Assembly (NCBI RefSeq): GCF_002266465.3
Contig: NZ_CP029427.2
Span: 4,900,501 to 4,964,500, forward strand
DNA from: Bradyrhizobium symbiodeficiens
Lineage (GTDB): Bacteria; Pseudomonadota; Alphaproteobacteria; Rhizobiales; Xanthobacteraceae
DNA length: 64,000 nucleotides
Reading direction: 5' to 3'
Shown here: in pieces, positions 46,380 to 55,440 of the stretch
How the letters are laid out: every line of letters starts with the position of its first letter
Position numbering within the stretch: the stretch's first letter is position 1
Translations under genes and position numbers: made by a program
The notes under the pieces: model-generated
The model's database searches: none
The model's input: only the letters and a program-made list of their open reading frames with translations
Told to the model about the DNA's origin: nothing

Positions 46380-46778
46380 ATGGATTTCGAGACCAGTATG
46401 GAAAACCTGACCACCGCCTGCGAGGAGGACTGCGATTGCAGCCCCGACCCTGCCGTGCTCGCCGATTTCAAGCAGGCCATCCACGCCCTCGGCGGCAAGT
46501 GGAAGCTGGAGATCCTGTTCGCACTGATGAACGGTGCGGTCCGCTTCGGCGCCTTGCGGCGATCGATCGGCGGCATCACCCAGCACATGCTGACCACGCA
46601 ATTGCGCGAGTTGCAGCGGGACGGATTGGTGTCGCGCACCGTTCTCGCTTCGAGGCCGTTGCAGATCGCGTACGAGCTGACCGATGCGGCCTACGGCTTG
46701 CTGCCGGCGTTTAAGGAAATATTGAGCTGGTCCAGGCTTTATGGGGATGCACGCCTCGCGGCGCCGCAAGAAGCCTGA
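46380..46778 (+). CDS. HxlR-family transcriptional regulator
   Basis: The 132-residue winged-helix protein contains the HxlR core (ALGGKWKLEILFALMNGAVRFGALRRSIGGITQHMLTTQL, split into typical helices, and LQRDGLVSRTV). An N-terminal cysteine pair (EEDCDCSPD) could sense oxidation or electrophiles. It is divergent from the SDR gene. ATG 46398 is an alternative start. Confidence 0.9.
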   Translation: MDFETSMENLTTACEEDCDCSPDPAVLADFKQAIHALGGKWKLEILFALMNGAVRFGALRRSIGGITQHMLTTQLRELQRDGLVSRTVLASRPLQIAYELTDAAYGLLPAFKEILSWSRLYGDARLAAPQEA

Positions 46779-47025
46779 TTGCAGCGATGCTTGATTCCGC
46801 TGGATCAGTGTCTCAGCATCCGAGCCGATCTCGTTGATGCGACTCGCAAAACCGCCAGCACCTGAAGTTAAGGTCGATTCTCATCCGAACTCACGTGAGC
46901 TCGGAGGAATGGACTCTAGCCCATTGATCGTGATTCACTTTTCGCGCTTCCGCTCGCGCGCAAACGCGCGCGGCTGCAAACGTCGGGCACAATGCTGATC
47001 ACGGCGCCAAGCGGCGCCTTAAGTC

Positions 47026-47053
47026 CAAAAACAAAGAGCCGCATCTCTGCGGC
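47026..47053 (-). terminator. Rho-independent terminator of dksA
   Basis: Read on the minus strand: AGCCGCA-GAGA-TGCGGCT followed by CTTTGTTTTT. It lies just after the dksA stop. The stretch 46779-47025 shows only a small GC-rich inverted repeat and no gene. Confidence 0.8.
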
Positions 47054-47060
47054 TCGGGCT

Positions 47061-47471
47061 CTATTCGTCGCGATAGACCTTCTCGCGCTTCTCGTGGCGC
47101 TCCTGCGCCTCCACCGAGAGCGTCGCGATGGGCCGGGCCTCGAGCCGCTTCAACGAGATCGGCTCGCCGGTGTCCTCGCAATAGCCGTAGGTGTTGTCCT
47201 CGATACGCTGGAGCGCGGCGTCGATCTTGGCGATCAGCTTGCGCTGGCGGTCGCGGGCACGGAGTTCGATGGCACGGTCGGTTTCGGACGATGCCCGATC
47301 GGCGAGATCGGGATGGTTCACGTTCTCCTCCTGCAGGGCTTGCAGGGTGAGCTTGGACTCTTTGAGGATCTCATCCTTCCAGGCGAGGAGCTTCAAACGG
47401 AAGTACTCCTTCTGCCGGTCGTTCATGAAAGGCTCTTTTTCGGTCGGTCGGTAGTTTTTCAACTTTTCCAA
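47061..47471 (-). CDS. dksA: RNA polymerase-binding transcription factor DksA
   Basis: The 136-residue protein has an N-terminal segment YRPTEKEPFMNDRQKEYFRLKLL, the coiled-coil DDxxD-type region (NHPDLADRASSETDRAIELRARDR) and a C-terminal zinc-finger-like region reduced to GYCEDTGEPISLKRLEARP with one cysteine. That is the low-cysteine form usual in alphaproteobacteria. DksA acts with ppGpp at RNA polymerase. The TTG start at 47471 keeps the conserved KNYRPTEKEPF; ATG 47426 would remove it. Confidence 0.92.
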   Translation of the reverse strand: MEKLKNYRPTEKEPFMNDRQKEYFRLKLLAWKDEILKESKLTLQALQEENVNHPDLADRASSETDRAIELRARDRQRKLIAKIDAALQRIEDNTYGYCEDTGEPISLKRLEARPIATLSVEAQERHEKREKVYRDE

Positions 47472-47642
47472 GGGCGGCCTATCTGTCTAAGCAACGACTC
47501 GCACAACGGAACGAGGTCCGCTGAGCGGGGCCTTATATAGCGGCCACCTGTGACAGACAATATTTCCCTCACGGCCCGAGCGGCGCCCCCAAGCCCTTGC
47601 ACAGGAAGGTTTATCCTGGAGGGCCCGGGGACGGCCGAAGAC

Positions 47643-48254
47643 CTAGTAGCCGACCGTGAAACGCTGCCGCTGATGGGCCGGCCGCTCGATTTCGTCGGCG
47701 AGCGCAATGGCATAGTCGGCGAAGGTGATCCAGCTCTTGCCGTTCGCATCTGCGAGAAGCTGCTCGGTCCCGAGCCGGAACTTGCCCGTGCGCTCCCCCT
47801 CGACGAACAGGGCCGACGGCGAAATGAAGGCCCAGTTCAGCTCCTTTTCCTGCCGCAGCAGGTCGAGGAAAGCCGAGCCCGCCTCCGCTTCCGCCTTGTA
47901 TTGGGCCGGAAAATTGGGAGTCGTGACCAGTTTCACGCCCGGTGCGACCTCGAGGCTGCCGGCGCCGCCGACGACGAGGTAACGACCAACTTTGGCGTCT
48001 TTCGCCGCGCCGATCAGCTTCCGCGCATCGCTGGCCAGGAAGTGCACGGAACTCACGGCGACGTCCTGCCCGGCCCAAAGCTTGGCAAGGCCTGCCTGGT
48101 CGAGCACGTCCCCCTTGGTCGGCGTGGCGTTCGGCAGGGCCGCGATCTTCTCGGGGTTCCGGGCGATGGCGGTGACCGCATGGCCGCGGCGGGACAGTTC
48201 CTTGGTGATCTCCGACCCGGCCCGGCCCGATGCGCCGGCAACTGCGATTTTCAT
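47643..48254 (-). CDS. NAD(P)-binding (NmrA/atypical SDR) oxidoreductase
   Basis: The 203-residue protein has GASGRAGSEI at residues 7-16, the atypical Rossmann motif, and YLVVGGAGSLEVAPG and WAFISPSALFVEGERTGKF characteristic of NmrA-like NAD(P)H-binding proteins. Members are quinone or flavin reductases or redox sensors. It is divergent from the HxlR regulator at 48404, mirroring the arrangement at 45259-46778. Confidence 0.9.
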   Translation of the reverse strand: MKIAVAGASGRAGSEITKELSRRGHAVTAIARNPEKIAALPNATPTKGDVLDQAGLAKLWAGQDVAVSSVHFLASDARKLIGAAKDAKVGRYLVVGGAGSLEVAPGVKLVTTPNFPAQYKAEAEAGSAFLDLLRQEKELNWAFISPSALFVEGERTGKFRLGTEQLLADANGKSWITFADYAIALADEIERPAHQRQRFTVGY

Positions 48255-48403
48255 GGAAGGCTCCTTTGCTTCGATAGTAACTAACAGTGACTAGATATCG
48301 CAAAGAATGCTGGTGTTAAGAGAGCACTTTGTGCTTACCTGATAACGCAGGGGTGACCGCCACGCGTATCGCAAGCGATGAAACCGGATTCCGAGGCCCG
48401 ACG

Positions 48404-48775
48404 ATGAAACCCGACGTCTATGCAGCGAACTGCCCTACGCGCCAGATCCTCGATCGCATCGGCGACAAATGGGCGGTGCTGATCCTGCTGCTGCTGCGCG
48501 AGGAGCCGATGCGCTTCAATCAGCTGCGCCGCACGATCGAAGGCATTTCGCAGAAGATGCTGAGCCAGGTTCTCAAATCGCTCGAACGCGACGGCCTGCT
48601 CAGGCGCCACGCCATCGCGACCGTGCCCGTCACGGTGGAGTATTCGATCACGCAGCTCGGGCTGACGCTCGCCGGTGCGGTCGATCCGCTGCGCGATTGG
48701 GCCGAACAGAATCTGAAAGACGTTCTCGCCGCCCAGCGCAGCTATGACGCGCAGCAGAAGAAGGAAGCGGCGTAA
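48404..48775 (+). CDS. HxlR-family transcriptional regulator
   Basis: The 123-residue winged-helix protein contains NCPTRQILDRIGDKWAVLILL, with Cys10 at the usual redox-sensing place, then REEPMRFNQLRRTIEGISQKMLSQ and SLERDGLLRRH. It probably represses the divergent NAD(P)-binding oxidoreductase gene; that inference follows known HxlR pairs such as YodB/CatR types. Confidence 0.92.
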   Translation: MKPDVYAANCPTRQILDRIGDKWAVLILLLLREEPMRFNQLRRTIEGISQKMLSQVLKSLERDGLLRRHAIATVPVTVEYSITQLGLTLAGAVDPLRDWAEQNLKDVLAAQRSYDAQQKKEAA

Positions 48776-48920
48776 GGGGCGCGTTGCGGAACGACGCGCG
48801 GTCTCGCCCAATCCCGCTGTCATGCCCCGGCTACGCCGCGGCCCCTCGATTCAAAAACGACTGTCTCTGGAATACTGGGTCGCCCGGTCAAGCCGGACGA
48901 CGACAGCTGACTATGCCTGA

Positions 48921-49334
48921 CTACGCCTGTCCGGCCTTGGCCAGCTCGACCTCGACGCGCAGCTCGATCTCGGAAAGCAGCGAGTCCAGGCCCGGATCGC
49001 CTGAGGATGATTTCAGGTTCGCCGCAGCATCGCGCAGCCGCATCACGGTCGAGGCGTCGAGATTGCCGGACAGCAGCCCCATCTTGAGATCGTCGAGCAC
49101 GTCGAGCGCCGTCCTGCCGCGGGAGACCGAACGCTTGCGGCGCTCGACCGGGTCCTCCTCGACGCCTTGCAGCGCCAGCAGCCCGTCGATGTTGGTGGCT
49201 GCCTTCGGTGCGGCGGCGCTCCGGGTCTCCTGCGCCGACGAGGTGTCGGGCAGCACGAAGGTGCCGGAGCCGGTCCGCCGGGCCTGGCTGGCCGGCGATC
49301 CAAGTGTGGTGCCGTTCGGTCCGTAGATGCGCAT
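48921..49334 (-). CDS. fliX: Flagellar assembly protein FliX
   Basis: The 137-residue protein starts MRIYGPNGT and ends with the helical FliX domain (RRKRSVSRGRTALDVLDDLKMGLLSGNL, LDSLLSEIELRVEVELAKAGQA). FliX links flagellar assembly to transcription through FlbD in Caulobacter. It is divergent from flgI, as in other alphaproteobacteria. Confidence 0.95.
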   Translation of the reverse strand: MRIYGPNGTTLGSPASQARRTGSGTFVLPDTSSAQETRSAAAPKAATNIDGLLALQGVEEDPVERRKRSVSRGRTALDVLDDLKMGLLSGNLDASTVMRLRDAAANLKSSSGDPGLDSLLSEIELRVEVELAKAGQA

Positions 49335-49381
49335 CGGAGGGAATCCGGGTGGTCGATGCCGTCACCTTCGCCGTCTTATGG

Positions 49382-49396
49382 TTAACGGGGCGTAAA
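49382..49396. promoter_or_regulatory. CtrA-like box (one mismatch) between fliX and flgI
   Basis: TTAACGGGGCGTAAA fits TTAA-N7-TTAA with one changed base. It lies 48 bases upstream of the fliX start. Confidence 0.5.
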
Positions 49397-49618
49397 CGGC
49401 CCGGCAAAATCTGCCGACAGGCGGCAGTTTCGGTCCTCAGGGACAACACCGGCTGACACCGGTCGAAACAGATTTAGTCAACCTATTCAGCCACCTATCC
49501 CTGCCGCGCCGGCTTGGCACGGCACTCGCAAGGACAGCGCCGGACCAGCTCGTCATGGGAGTGTCGTGCAGGTCCTTACGATTTGAGGAGCCTTTTGAGG
49601 ATCCTTGGGGAGCAGAGG

Positions 49619-50743
49619 ATGCCAGGCGTTCGTTGGGTGAGGATTATCGGGGTGGCCTGTGCCACGCTGTCGGCGCTGACGCTTTCGCTCGCGCCCGCAG
49701 CTGCGACATCGCGCATCAAGGACCTCGCCAACATCGAAGGCGTGCGGCAGAACCAGCTCATCGGCTATGGCCTCGTCGTCGGCCTCAACGGCACCGGCGA
49801 CACGCTCAACAACATCCCCTTCACCAAGCAGTCGCTGCAGGCGATGCTCGAGCGCATGGGCGTCAACATTCGCGGCGCCACCATCCGCACGGGCAACGTC
49901 GCAGCCGTGATGGTGACCGGCAATCTGCCGGCCTTCGCCACCCAGGGCACGCGCATGGACGTCACCGTCTCCGCGCTCGGCGATGCCAAGAACCTCCAGG
50001 GCGGCACCCTGCTCGTCACTCCCCTGCTCGGCGCCGACGGCAATGTCTACGCGGTGGCGCAGGGCTCGCTCGCGATCTCCGGCTTCCAGGCCGAGGGCGA
50101 GGCGGCCAAGATCGTGCGCGGCGTGCCGACCGTGGGACGCATCGCCAACGGTGCCATCATCGAGCGCGAGATCGAGTTCGCGCTCAACCGGCTGCCGAAC
50201 GTGCGCCTGGCGCTGCGCAACGCCGACTTCACCACGGCCAAACGGATCGCGGCTGCGATCAACGATTATCTCGGCGTCAAGACCGCCGAGCCGATCGATC
50301 CCTCGACGGTGCAGCTCTCGGTCCCGCCCGAGTTCAAGGGCAACGTCGTCGCCTTTCTCACCGAGATCGAGCAGCTGCAGGTCGACCCTGATCTCGCCGC
50401 CAAGATCATCATCGACGAACGCAGCGGCATCATCGTGATGGGCCGCGACGTCCGCGTCGCCACCGTCGCGGTGGCGCAGGGCAACCTCACCGTCACCATC
50501 TCCGAGAGTCCGCAAGTCAGCCAGCCCAACCCGCTGTCGCGCGGCCGCACCGTGGTCGCGCCGCGCAGCAGCGTCACCGTCACCGAGGACGGCAAGAAAC
50601 TGGCCCTCGTCAAGGACGGCGTCTCGCTCCAGCAACTCGTCGACGGCCTCAACGGCCTCGGCATCGGTCCGCGCGACATGATCAGCATCCTTCAGGCGAT
50701 CAAGGCCGCCGGTGCGATCGAAGCCGACATCGAGGTGATGTGA
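49619..50743 (+). CDS. flgI: Flagellar P-ring protein FlgI
   Basis: The 374-residue protein has a signal peptide (about residues 1-29, ending APAAA) and the FlgI core (RIKDLANIEGVRQNQLIGYGLVVGLNGTGD in segments, QSLQAMLERMGVNIR, ISILQAIKAAGAIEADIEVM at the end). It forms the P-ring in the periplasm. ATG 49619 follows GGGGAG. Its TGA overlaps the flgJ ATG (TGATG). Confidence 0.97.
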   Translation: MPGVRWVRIIGVACATLSALTLSLAPAAATSRIKDLANIEGVRQNQLIGYGLVVGLNGTGDTLNNIPFTKQSLQAMLERMGVNIRGATIRTGNVAAVMVTGNLPAFATQGTRMDVTVSALGDAKNLQGGTLLVTPLLGADGNVYAVAQGSLAISGFQAEGEAAKIVRGVPTVGRIANGAIIEREIEFALNRLPNVRLALRNADFTTAKRIAAAINDYLGVKTAEPIDPSTVQLSVPPEFKGNVVAFLTEIEQLQVDPDLAAKIIIDERSGIIVMGRDVRVATVAVAQGNLTVTISESPQVSQPNPLSRGRTVVAPRSSVTVTEDGKKLALVKDGVSLQQLVDGLNGLGIGPRDMISILQAIKAAGAIEADIEVM

Positions 50744-51111
50744 TGCAGGCCGGCACGATCAACACCCCGCGTGCCGCCACCTCCTCGGCCTTCTCGGTCG
50801 AGAGCCGCAACGGCCGGCCCGATTTCGAACTCGCGAGCGCCCTGCAAAAGGTTTCGCCGAAGCAGCAGGCCAAAGCGCAGAAGACCGCCACCGACTTCGA
50901 GGCGATGTTCCTCAACAGCATGTTCTCGCAGATGACCTCGGGCCTGAAGGGCGAAGGCCCGTTCGGCGACACGCCCGGCACCGGCGTGTGGCGCTCGATG
51001 CTGACCGAGCAATATTCCAAGAACTTCGCCAATGCCGGCGGCGTCGGCATTGCCCGCGACGTCTATCGCACCCTCATCACGCAGCAGGCGAAAACGATCC
51101 GCACGGCATAA
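50743..51111 (+). CDS. flgJ: Rod-binding protein, FlgJ N-terminal domain only
   Basis: The 122-residue protein corresponds to the rod-binding half of FlgJ (KTATDFEAMFLNSMFSQMTSGL, SMLTEQYSKNFANAGGVGIARDVYR). It lacks the muramidase domain, as is usual in alphaproteobacteria. It caps rod assembly. Its start overlaps the flgI stop by one base. Confidence 0.93.
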   Translation: MQAGTINTPRAATSSAFSVESRNGRPDFELASALQKVSPKQQAKAQKTATDFEAMFLNSMFSQMTSGLKGEGPFGDTPGTGVWRSMLTEQYSKNFANAGGVGIARDVYRTLITQQAKTIRTA

Positions 51112-51122
51112 GGTCAAACGAG

Positions 51123-51617
51123 ATGAACCATTTCAACGCCTCACGTCAGCCGATGCAACAGCGCCCGAACACCGCGCCCGGCAGTGCCGAGGCGCGCAAG
51201 CTCGCCGAGGGCCTGATGGACGCGATGAGCGCCCTGCTCGGACTGATCGAGCGCGAGACCGAGCTCGTTCGCGCCGGCCAGGTTCGGGAGGCGATGATGC
51301 TCGAGAGCAAGAAGCAGGAGCTGTCGCGAAACTATGTCGGCGCCGTCGGCCAGTTGAAGGCGAACCAGGCGCAGCTCGCGAAATCCGCACCGGAGCTGCT
51401 CTCGACGCTGCACCGCCACCACGATGCGTTTCGCGCGATGCTCCAGGTCAATCTCACCGTACTCGCGACCGCGCACGCGGTCTCCGAAAGCGTCGTGCGC
51501 GGCGTCAACGCCGAGATCCAGAAGCGCAACGTGCCGAACACCTACACGGCCGCAGGTCGCCGCGCAGCTCCCGGTCCGCGTCACATCACGCCGCTCGCGG
51601 TCAGCCGCTCGCTCTGA
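51123..51617 (+). CDS. flgN: FlgN-type flagellar export chaperone
   Basis: The 164-residue helical protein has the FlgN pattern: LMDAMSALLGLIERETELVRAGQV, then a charged coiled-coil with KKQELSRNYVGAVGQLK. FlgN-type chaperones escort hook-filament junction proteins. Third gene of flgI-flgJ-flgN, 11 bases after flgJ. The symbol is by similarity and position. Confidence 0.85.
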   Translation: MNHFNASRQPMQQRPNTAPGSAEARKLAEGLMDAMSALLGLIERETELVRAGQVREAMMLESKKQELSRNYVGAVGQLKANQAQLAKSAPELLSTLHRHHDAFRAMLQVNLTVLATAHAVSESVVRGVNAEIQKRNVPNTYTAAGRRAAPGPRHITPLAVSRSL

Positions 51618-51781
51618 GTCGAGCGCGCACGAGAACAAGCGACAATTTTATGAAAAACCGCGCGGCGAAATCGTCGCGCGGTTAGGCACGTTTCCTTACC
51701 GGGTCTTCAGTCCTGGCGTTCCATGGTTGCGTTACGAGAGGGGTTGGGATTTGACTCACGTTAGGCAACCAGGAGGCTGCC

Positions 51782-52141
51782 ATGAGTACAGATTTCAGCA
51801 TCAGGCCGGTGGGGATCCCGGCCCCCGTGCAGATCGTAACGACGTCCAATGCGGCGGCGAACGAGGCTGTGCAAACCGATCTTCCGGTGAACCAGACGGT
51901 CGCCGCGGCGGATACGGGCGCGCCCGTGCGCAACGATCTGCCGAACCACGAGAACGTCTCGCGCCAGGTCGTGTTCGATCAGGCGGCCGCATCCTTCGTC
52001 TTTCAGGTCGTCAACGACAGGACCGACGCGGTGGTCAACCAGTTCCCCGACGAGGCGATGCTGCGCCGGCGAGCCTATTTCCATGCAATGGATATGAAGT
52101 CCGAACCCTCGCGTCCTCTCAGCACCGACGTCAGCGCCTGA
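51782..52141 (+). CDS. FlaG-like protein
   Basis: The 119-residue protein ends with RQVVFDQAAASFVFQVVNDR and TDAVVNQFPDEAMLRRRAY, a pattern like FlaG, where a short beta domain ends in a motif of the type VIRQIPxE. FlaG proteins influence filament length. The Gly/Ala/Val-rich N-terminal half is unlike known families. It is separated by 164 bases from flgN and converges with flaF. Confidence 0.7.
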   Translation: MSTDFSIRPVGIPAPVQIVTTSNAAANEAVQTDLPVNQTVAAADTGAPVRNDLPNHENVSRQVVFDQAAASFVFQVVNDRTDAVVNQFPDEAMLRRRAYFHAMDMKSEPSRPLSTDVSA

Positions 52142-52276
52142 CGATCAGCTATTTCAGCGTGGCGCGATCTGTAGCGATGTTCTGCTGCGTCTGACCGGCA
52201 CCGGTCAGCGCGAAATTCGTGTTGCAGAAAGACGGAGATCCAAGCTGCTGGTGATGCCAAGCATCACGAGCAGCCG

Positions 52277-52645
52277 TCACGGCCGCCCGGACAGGCCCGC
52301 AGCGATGTTGCGGTTGATCTCGATCAGCGGACGGAAGTGATCGAACTGCGGGCTCATCTGCAGCGCGGCGGTCTGGCTCAGCACGAACACGCTGATGTTG
52401 GCGATCTTCTGCCGGACGTCGATCGGCTGCGGATTGTTCTCGCGCATCGCCTCGCTCAGGAAGATGGTCCAGAGCTTGCGGTTGAACATCAGGGCCTGCA
52501 TGGTCTGCTCGCTGAGCGGATCGGCGTTGTTCACCGCATCCTGGAGCTTGTTCGCGGCCTTGAGCAGGGTCTGCGCCTCGATGTCGCGAGGAGATGCGGT
52601 GGTCGTTGCAACACGCGCATAAGCCGAGGCAGCGGAATTCGACAT
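52277..52645 (-). CDS. flaF: Flagellar biosynthesis regulator FlaF
   Basis: The 122-residue protein carries the FlaF core (AYARVATTTASPRDIEAQTLLKAANKL and NRKLWTIFLSEAMRENNPQPIDVRQKIANISVFV, by segments). FlaF promotes flagellin production and secretion, opposite to FlbT. ATG 52645 is chosen over an adjacent TTG. It follows the flagellin genes on the same strand. Confidence 0.94.
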   Translation of the reverse strand: MSNSAASAYARVATTTASPRDIEAQTLLKAANKLQDAVNNADPLSEQTMQALMFNRKLWTIFLSEAMRENNPQPIDVRQKIANISVFVLSQTAALQMSPQFDHFRPLIEINRNIAAGLSGRP

Positions 52646-52718
52646 CAATCACACCCTGGAGGTTACCTAGCCCGTTGAACGCGCTAAGGATTTCTTTCCC
52701 AACCCTAGGCAGCACCGC

Positions 52719-52733
52719 TTAAGATTTGCTTAC
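52719..52733. promoter_or_regulatory. CtrA-like box (one mismatch) before flaF
   Basis: TTAAGATTTGCTTAC fits TTAA-N7-TTAA with one change; it lies 74 bases upstream of the flaF start. Confidence 0.4.
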
Positions 52734-52871
52734 GTGTGTGCTTGGAAGGTACTCCGGATAATTACGGGGCACGGAGCTCTTCTCAGCGCAACGCTAGATG
52801 CACACACGCACGCTGTAAACTTGCTTCGCGTGATGCATGTCGATCTCAGCTAATCCTGCCTTAGCGATCTC

Positions 52872-52905
52872 CCTCAAAACAACGGCGGAGCATTAGCCCC
52901 GCCGT
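52872..52905 (-). terminator. Terminator of the first flagellin gene
   Basis: Read on the minus strand: ACGGCGG and CCGCCGT arms, a short loop and TTGTTTTG after. It lies 29 bases after the stop. Confidence 0.7.
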
Positions 52906-52933
52906 GACGTCTTAGCGATCTTGCGCTGCGAAA

Positions 52934-55222
52934 TTAGCGCAGCAGCTGCAGCACGCTCTGCTGCGACTGGTTGGCGAGCGACAGCGCGGAGACCGCGATC
53001 GACTGGCGGGTCGACAGTGCCTGGCTGTTGGCTGCTTCCTCGTTGGTATCGGCCAGCGTCAGGTTGGACGAGCCGGTCTGCAGCACGTTGATCAGGTTCT
53101 TGGAGAAGTCCTGACGCACCTGCACGATCGAGAGGTTCGAACCGAGCGATGATCCTTCCGAGCGCAGCCTGCTCGAGGCGGCATTCAGGCTGGCCAGCAC
53201 CTTGTTGGTGGCGCCGTTGTCGATGAAGTCCGTGCCGGGAACGAGATTGCTGAGGCCGAGGCCGGCCGCGTTGAACACGACGCCGTTGATGCCGAGCGTG
53301 GAGCTGCCGGTCTCGTTGAAGACCAGCTTCAGCGTGTCGCCGTTGAGCAGGTTGATGCCGTTGAAGGACGAATCCTGCGAGGTCGTGTCGATCTGCGCCA
53401 GGATGTTGTTGAACTGGCTGACCAGGCTCGATCGCGCGGTCTGCGCGACGGGATCCTGAATCGGAGGCTGCGCGGTGGTGAAGGCGAGCACGCCGGTGAG
53501 CGTACCGCCGACCGCGCCGCCCGCGGCCGTCGAACCGAGGGTCGAGGACGCGTACTCGTTGACGGTGGTGACCGTCAGCACGCCGTTGGCATCGATCGTC
53601 GCCGTCAGATGGTTCGCCTGCAGCTGCACGTTGAGCTGATCAAGCGTCTTGACGGTGCCGTTGGTGCCGTCGCCGAAGGTGACGCTCACCGGCGTACCGC
53701 CGTTGAAGGACGAGAAAGTCAGCGTCTTGCCGCTGACGCCGCCGACGCCCGAGGTGCGTGCCGCGGTGAAGGCGGTCGCCGTTCCCGTGTTGCCGCTGAG
53801 GCCGAAGGCGCTGAGGGCATTGCCGGTGCCGGTGATCGACAGGTCGGCATTGATGCCGGTGGAGAGCGCAAGCTGGCCGCTGCTGTTGACCGAGGACGGG
53901 ATCTGGCCCGCGGTGGTCGACAGTGTCGCCGCGCCGTTGAAGATACTCGCCGTCTTGACGCCGGTGGCGAGGTCGACCGCGTTGAGCAGGTCGGTCAGGG
54001 TCGCGCTCTGGATATAGACAGTCGAGTTGCCGTTGCCGTCGGTGACGACATTGCCGTTGACGCCGCCGGAGGTCACGCTCAGCGCCGATTGCGGCGTCTG
54101 CGCGTTCTTGAACGTGATGGTGTGGCCATCGATGTTCAGCGTGGAGCCGTCCTGAACGAGAGAGCCGAGCGAACCCGCGGTCGTCGAGCGGGCCGCGGTG
54201 ACATTGGCATTGCCGGCGCCGGTCGCGGCGGTCAGACCAAGCGCCTTGAGGAAATCGGCCTTTCCGGTCACGCTCAGATCGGCGCCGGTCGAGCTCTTCA
54301 GCGTAGTCGCGCCCGCCGTGATGGAGGATGCCACCTGCAGCGTGCCGACGGGACCGGCCGCACCGCTGACCGCGATGGTCGCCGCCCCCGCACTGATCGT
54401 CGCGGTCTTGACGCCGCTGGCGAGGTCGATCGCACTGAGGACATCATTGATGGTTGCCCCGGGAGCAGCCGCCGTTCCTTCATAGACGATCGAATTGCCG
54501 TTGCCGTCTGTAGCGATGTGCCCGCTGGCGTCGAGGCCCCAGCCGGTCGGCTGCGTGCTCGGCGCGACGCCGGTGCGGAAGGTGATGGTCTTGCCGTTCA
54601 CCGTGATGGTGTCGCCATCGGCGGGTGCACTACCGAATGTGGTGGACGCGGTGGTGCCGACCAGCGTGGCGGTGCCGGACAGCGCGGTGGTGCCGTCGGC
54701 CGCGAGCGCTGCCGTGCCGGTAAAGGTGCCGGCGGTCGAACCCAGCGAGGCGCCGAGCGCGGCAGTCCCGGTGACCGGGGTCACGCCCCCGGCTGCACCG
54801 GTATAGAGCACGTTGCTCTTGGCGGTCGCGCTCGCATAGGAGGTCGTGCCGCGCAAATCGGCCGGGGTCGCGCCGGGAATCGTGGTCGAAACGTTGGATT
54901 TGGTGGAGTAGCCGACCGTGGTCTGCAGCGCCTGGTTGGCAATCGACTTCGCGCTGTCGATCAATTTTTGCAGCGAGGTGATGCCGGTGTTGGCGGCCTG
55001 CAGCACCTGGACGCCGTTATTGATGCCGTCGAGCAGGTTGCTGATGTCGCTCGCCCTATTGTCCAGCCCCTGCGCCGTGAAGAAGTTGGTGGGATTGTCG
55101 AGCGCGGTATTGACCTTCTTGCCGGTCGACAGCCGCTCCTGCGTCGTGGCCAGCAAGTCGGCCGTCGACTGCAGCGACAACAGGTTCTGGCGAACGGACG
55201 CCGAGAGAACGATGTTGGACAT
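52934..55222 (-). CDS. fliC: Flagellin, about 760 residues (first of four, most divergent)
   Basis: The 762-residue flagellin has the conserved N-terminal D0/D1 (SNIVLSASVRQNLLSLQST, LDNPTNFFTAQGLDNRASDI) and C-terminal D1/D0 (SQFNNILAQIDTTSQDSSF, ending SVLQLLR). A very long variable centre of about 450 residues contains two copies of a ~125-residue module. This size fits the thick-flagellum filament of Bradyrhizobium. It differs more from the other three than they do from each other, and only its promoter region has a full CtrA-type box (55317-55331). Export is by the flagellar system; no signal peptide. Confidence 0.97.
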   Translation of the reverse strand: MSNIVLSASVRQNLLSLQSTADLLATTQERLSTGKKVNTALDNPTNFFTAQGLDNRASDISNLLDGINNGVQVLQAANTGITSLQKLIDSAKSIANQALQTTVGYSTKSNVSTTIPGATPADLRGTTSYASATAKSNVLYTGAAGGVTPVTGTAALGASLGSTAGTFTGTAALAADGTTALSGTATLVGTTASTTFGSAPADGDTITVNGKTITFRTGVAPSTQPTGWGLDASGHIATDGNGNSIVYEGTAAAPGATINDVLSAIDLASGVKTATISAGAATIAVSGAAGPVGTLQVASSITAGATTLKSSTGADLSVTGKADFLKALGLTAATGAGNANVTAARSTTAGSLGSLVQDGSTLNIDGHTITFKNAQTPQSALSVTSGGVNGNVVTDGNGNSTVYIQSATLTDLLNAVDLATGVKTASIFNGAATLSTTAGQIPSSVNSSGQLALSTGINADLSITGTGNALSAFGLSGNTGTATAFTAARTSGVGGVSGKTLTFSSFNGGTPVSVTFGDGTNGTVKTLDQLNVQLQANHLTATIDANGVLTVTTVNEYASSTLGSTAAGGAVGGTLTGVLAFTTAQPPIQDPVAQTARSSLVSQFNNILAQIDTTSQDSSFNGINLLNGDTLKLVFNETGSSTLGINGVVFNAAGLGLSNLVPGTDFIDNGATNKVLASLNAASSRLRSEGSSLGSNLSIVQVRQDFSKNLINVLQTGSSNLTLADTNEEAANSQALSTRQSIAVSALSLANQSQQSVLQLLR

Positions 55223-55316
55223 TGGCGAGTCTTCCTCTTGAACCGGATACGAATCGGCCGCGCGGTCTCGAAAGCGGGCTTTTGTCCAGTTTTAGGGGGT
55301 GTCCTTTAAAGTATGG

Positions 55317-55331
55317 TTAACGCCGGTTTAA
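55317..55331. promoter_or_regulatory. CtrA-type box TTAA-N7-TTAA before the first flagellin
   Basis: TTAACGCCGGTTTAA is a full consensus match, 95 bases upstream of the flagellin start at 55222. Confidence 0.6.
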
Positions 55332-55378
55332 GAGACACGGTTAATGGCCGGTGAACGCCTTCGCCCAGCTCGGGACGC

Positions 55379-55410
55379 AAAAAAGAGCGGCAGGGAAATG
55401 GCCCCGCCGC
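55379..55410 (-). terminator. Terminator of the second flagellin gene
   Basis: Minus strand: GCGGCGGGG loop CCCTGCCGC with one mismatch, followed by a CTCTTTTTT run. Confidence 0.75.
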
Positions 55411-55440
55411 CCGGTTTTATTTAGTGATTTCAGCCGCTTA

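Noticed and set aside
48776..48920. Small inverted repeat before fliX (GTCGCCCGG / CCGGACGAC) as a terminator
   Set aside because: Stem imperfect and no T-run on either strand; perhaps only a dispersed-repeat remnant.
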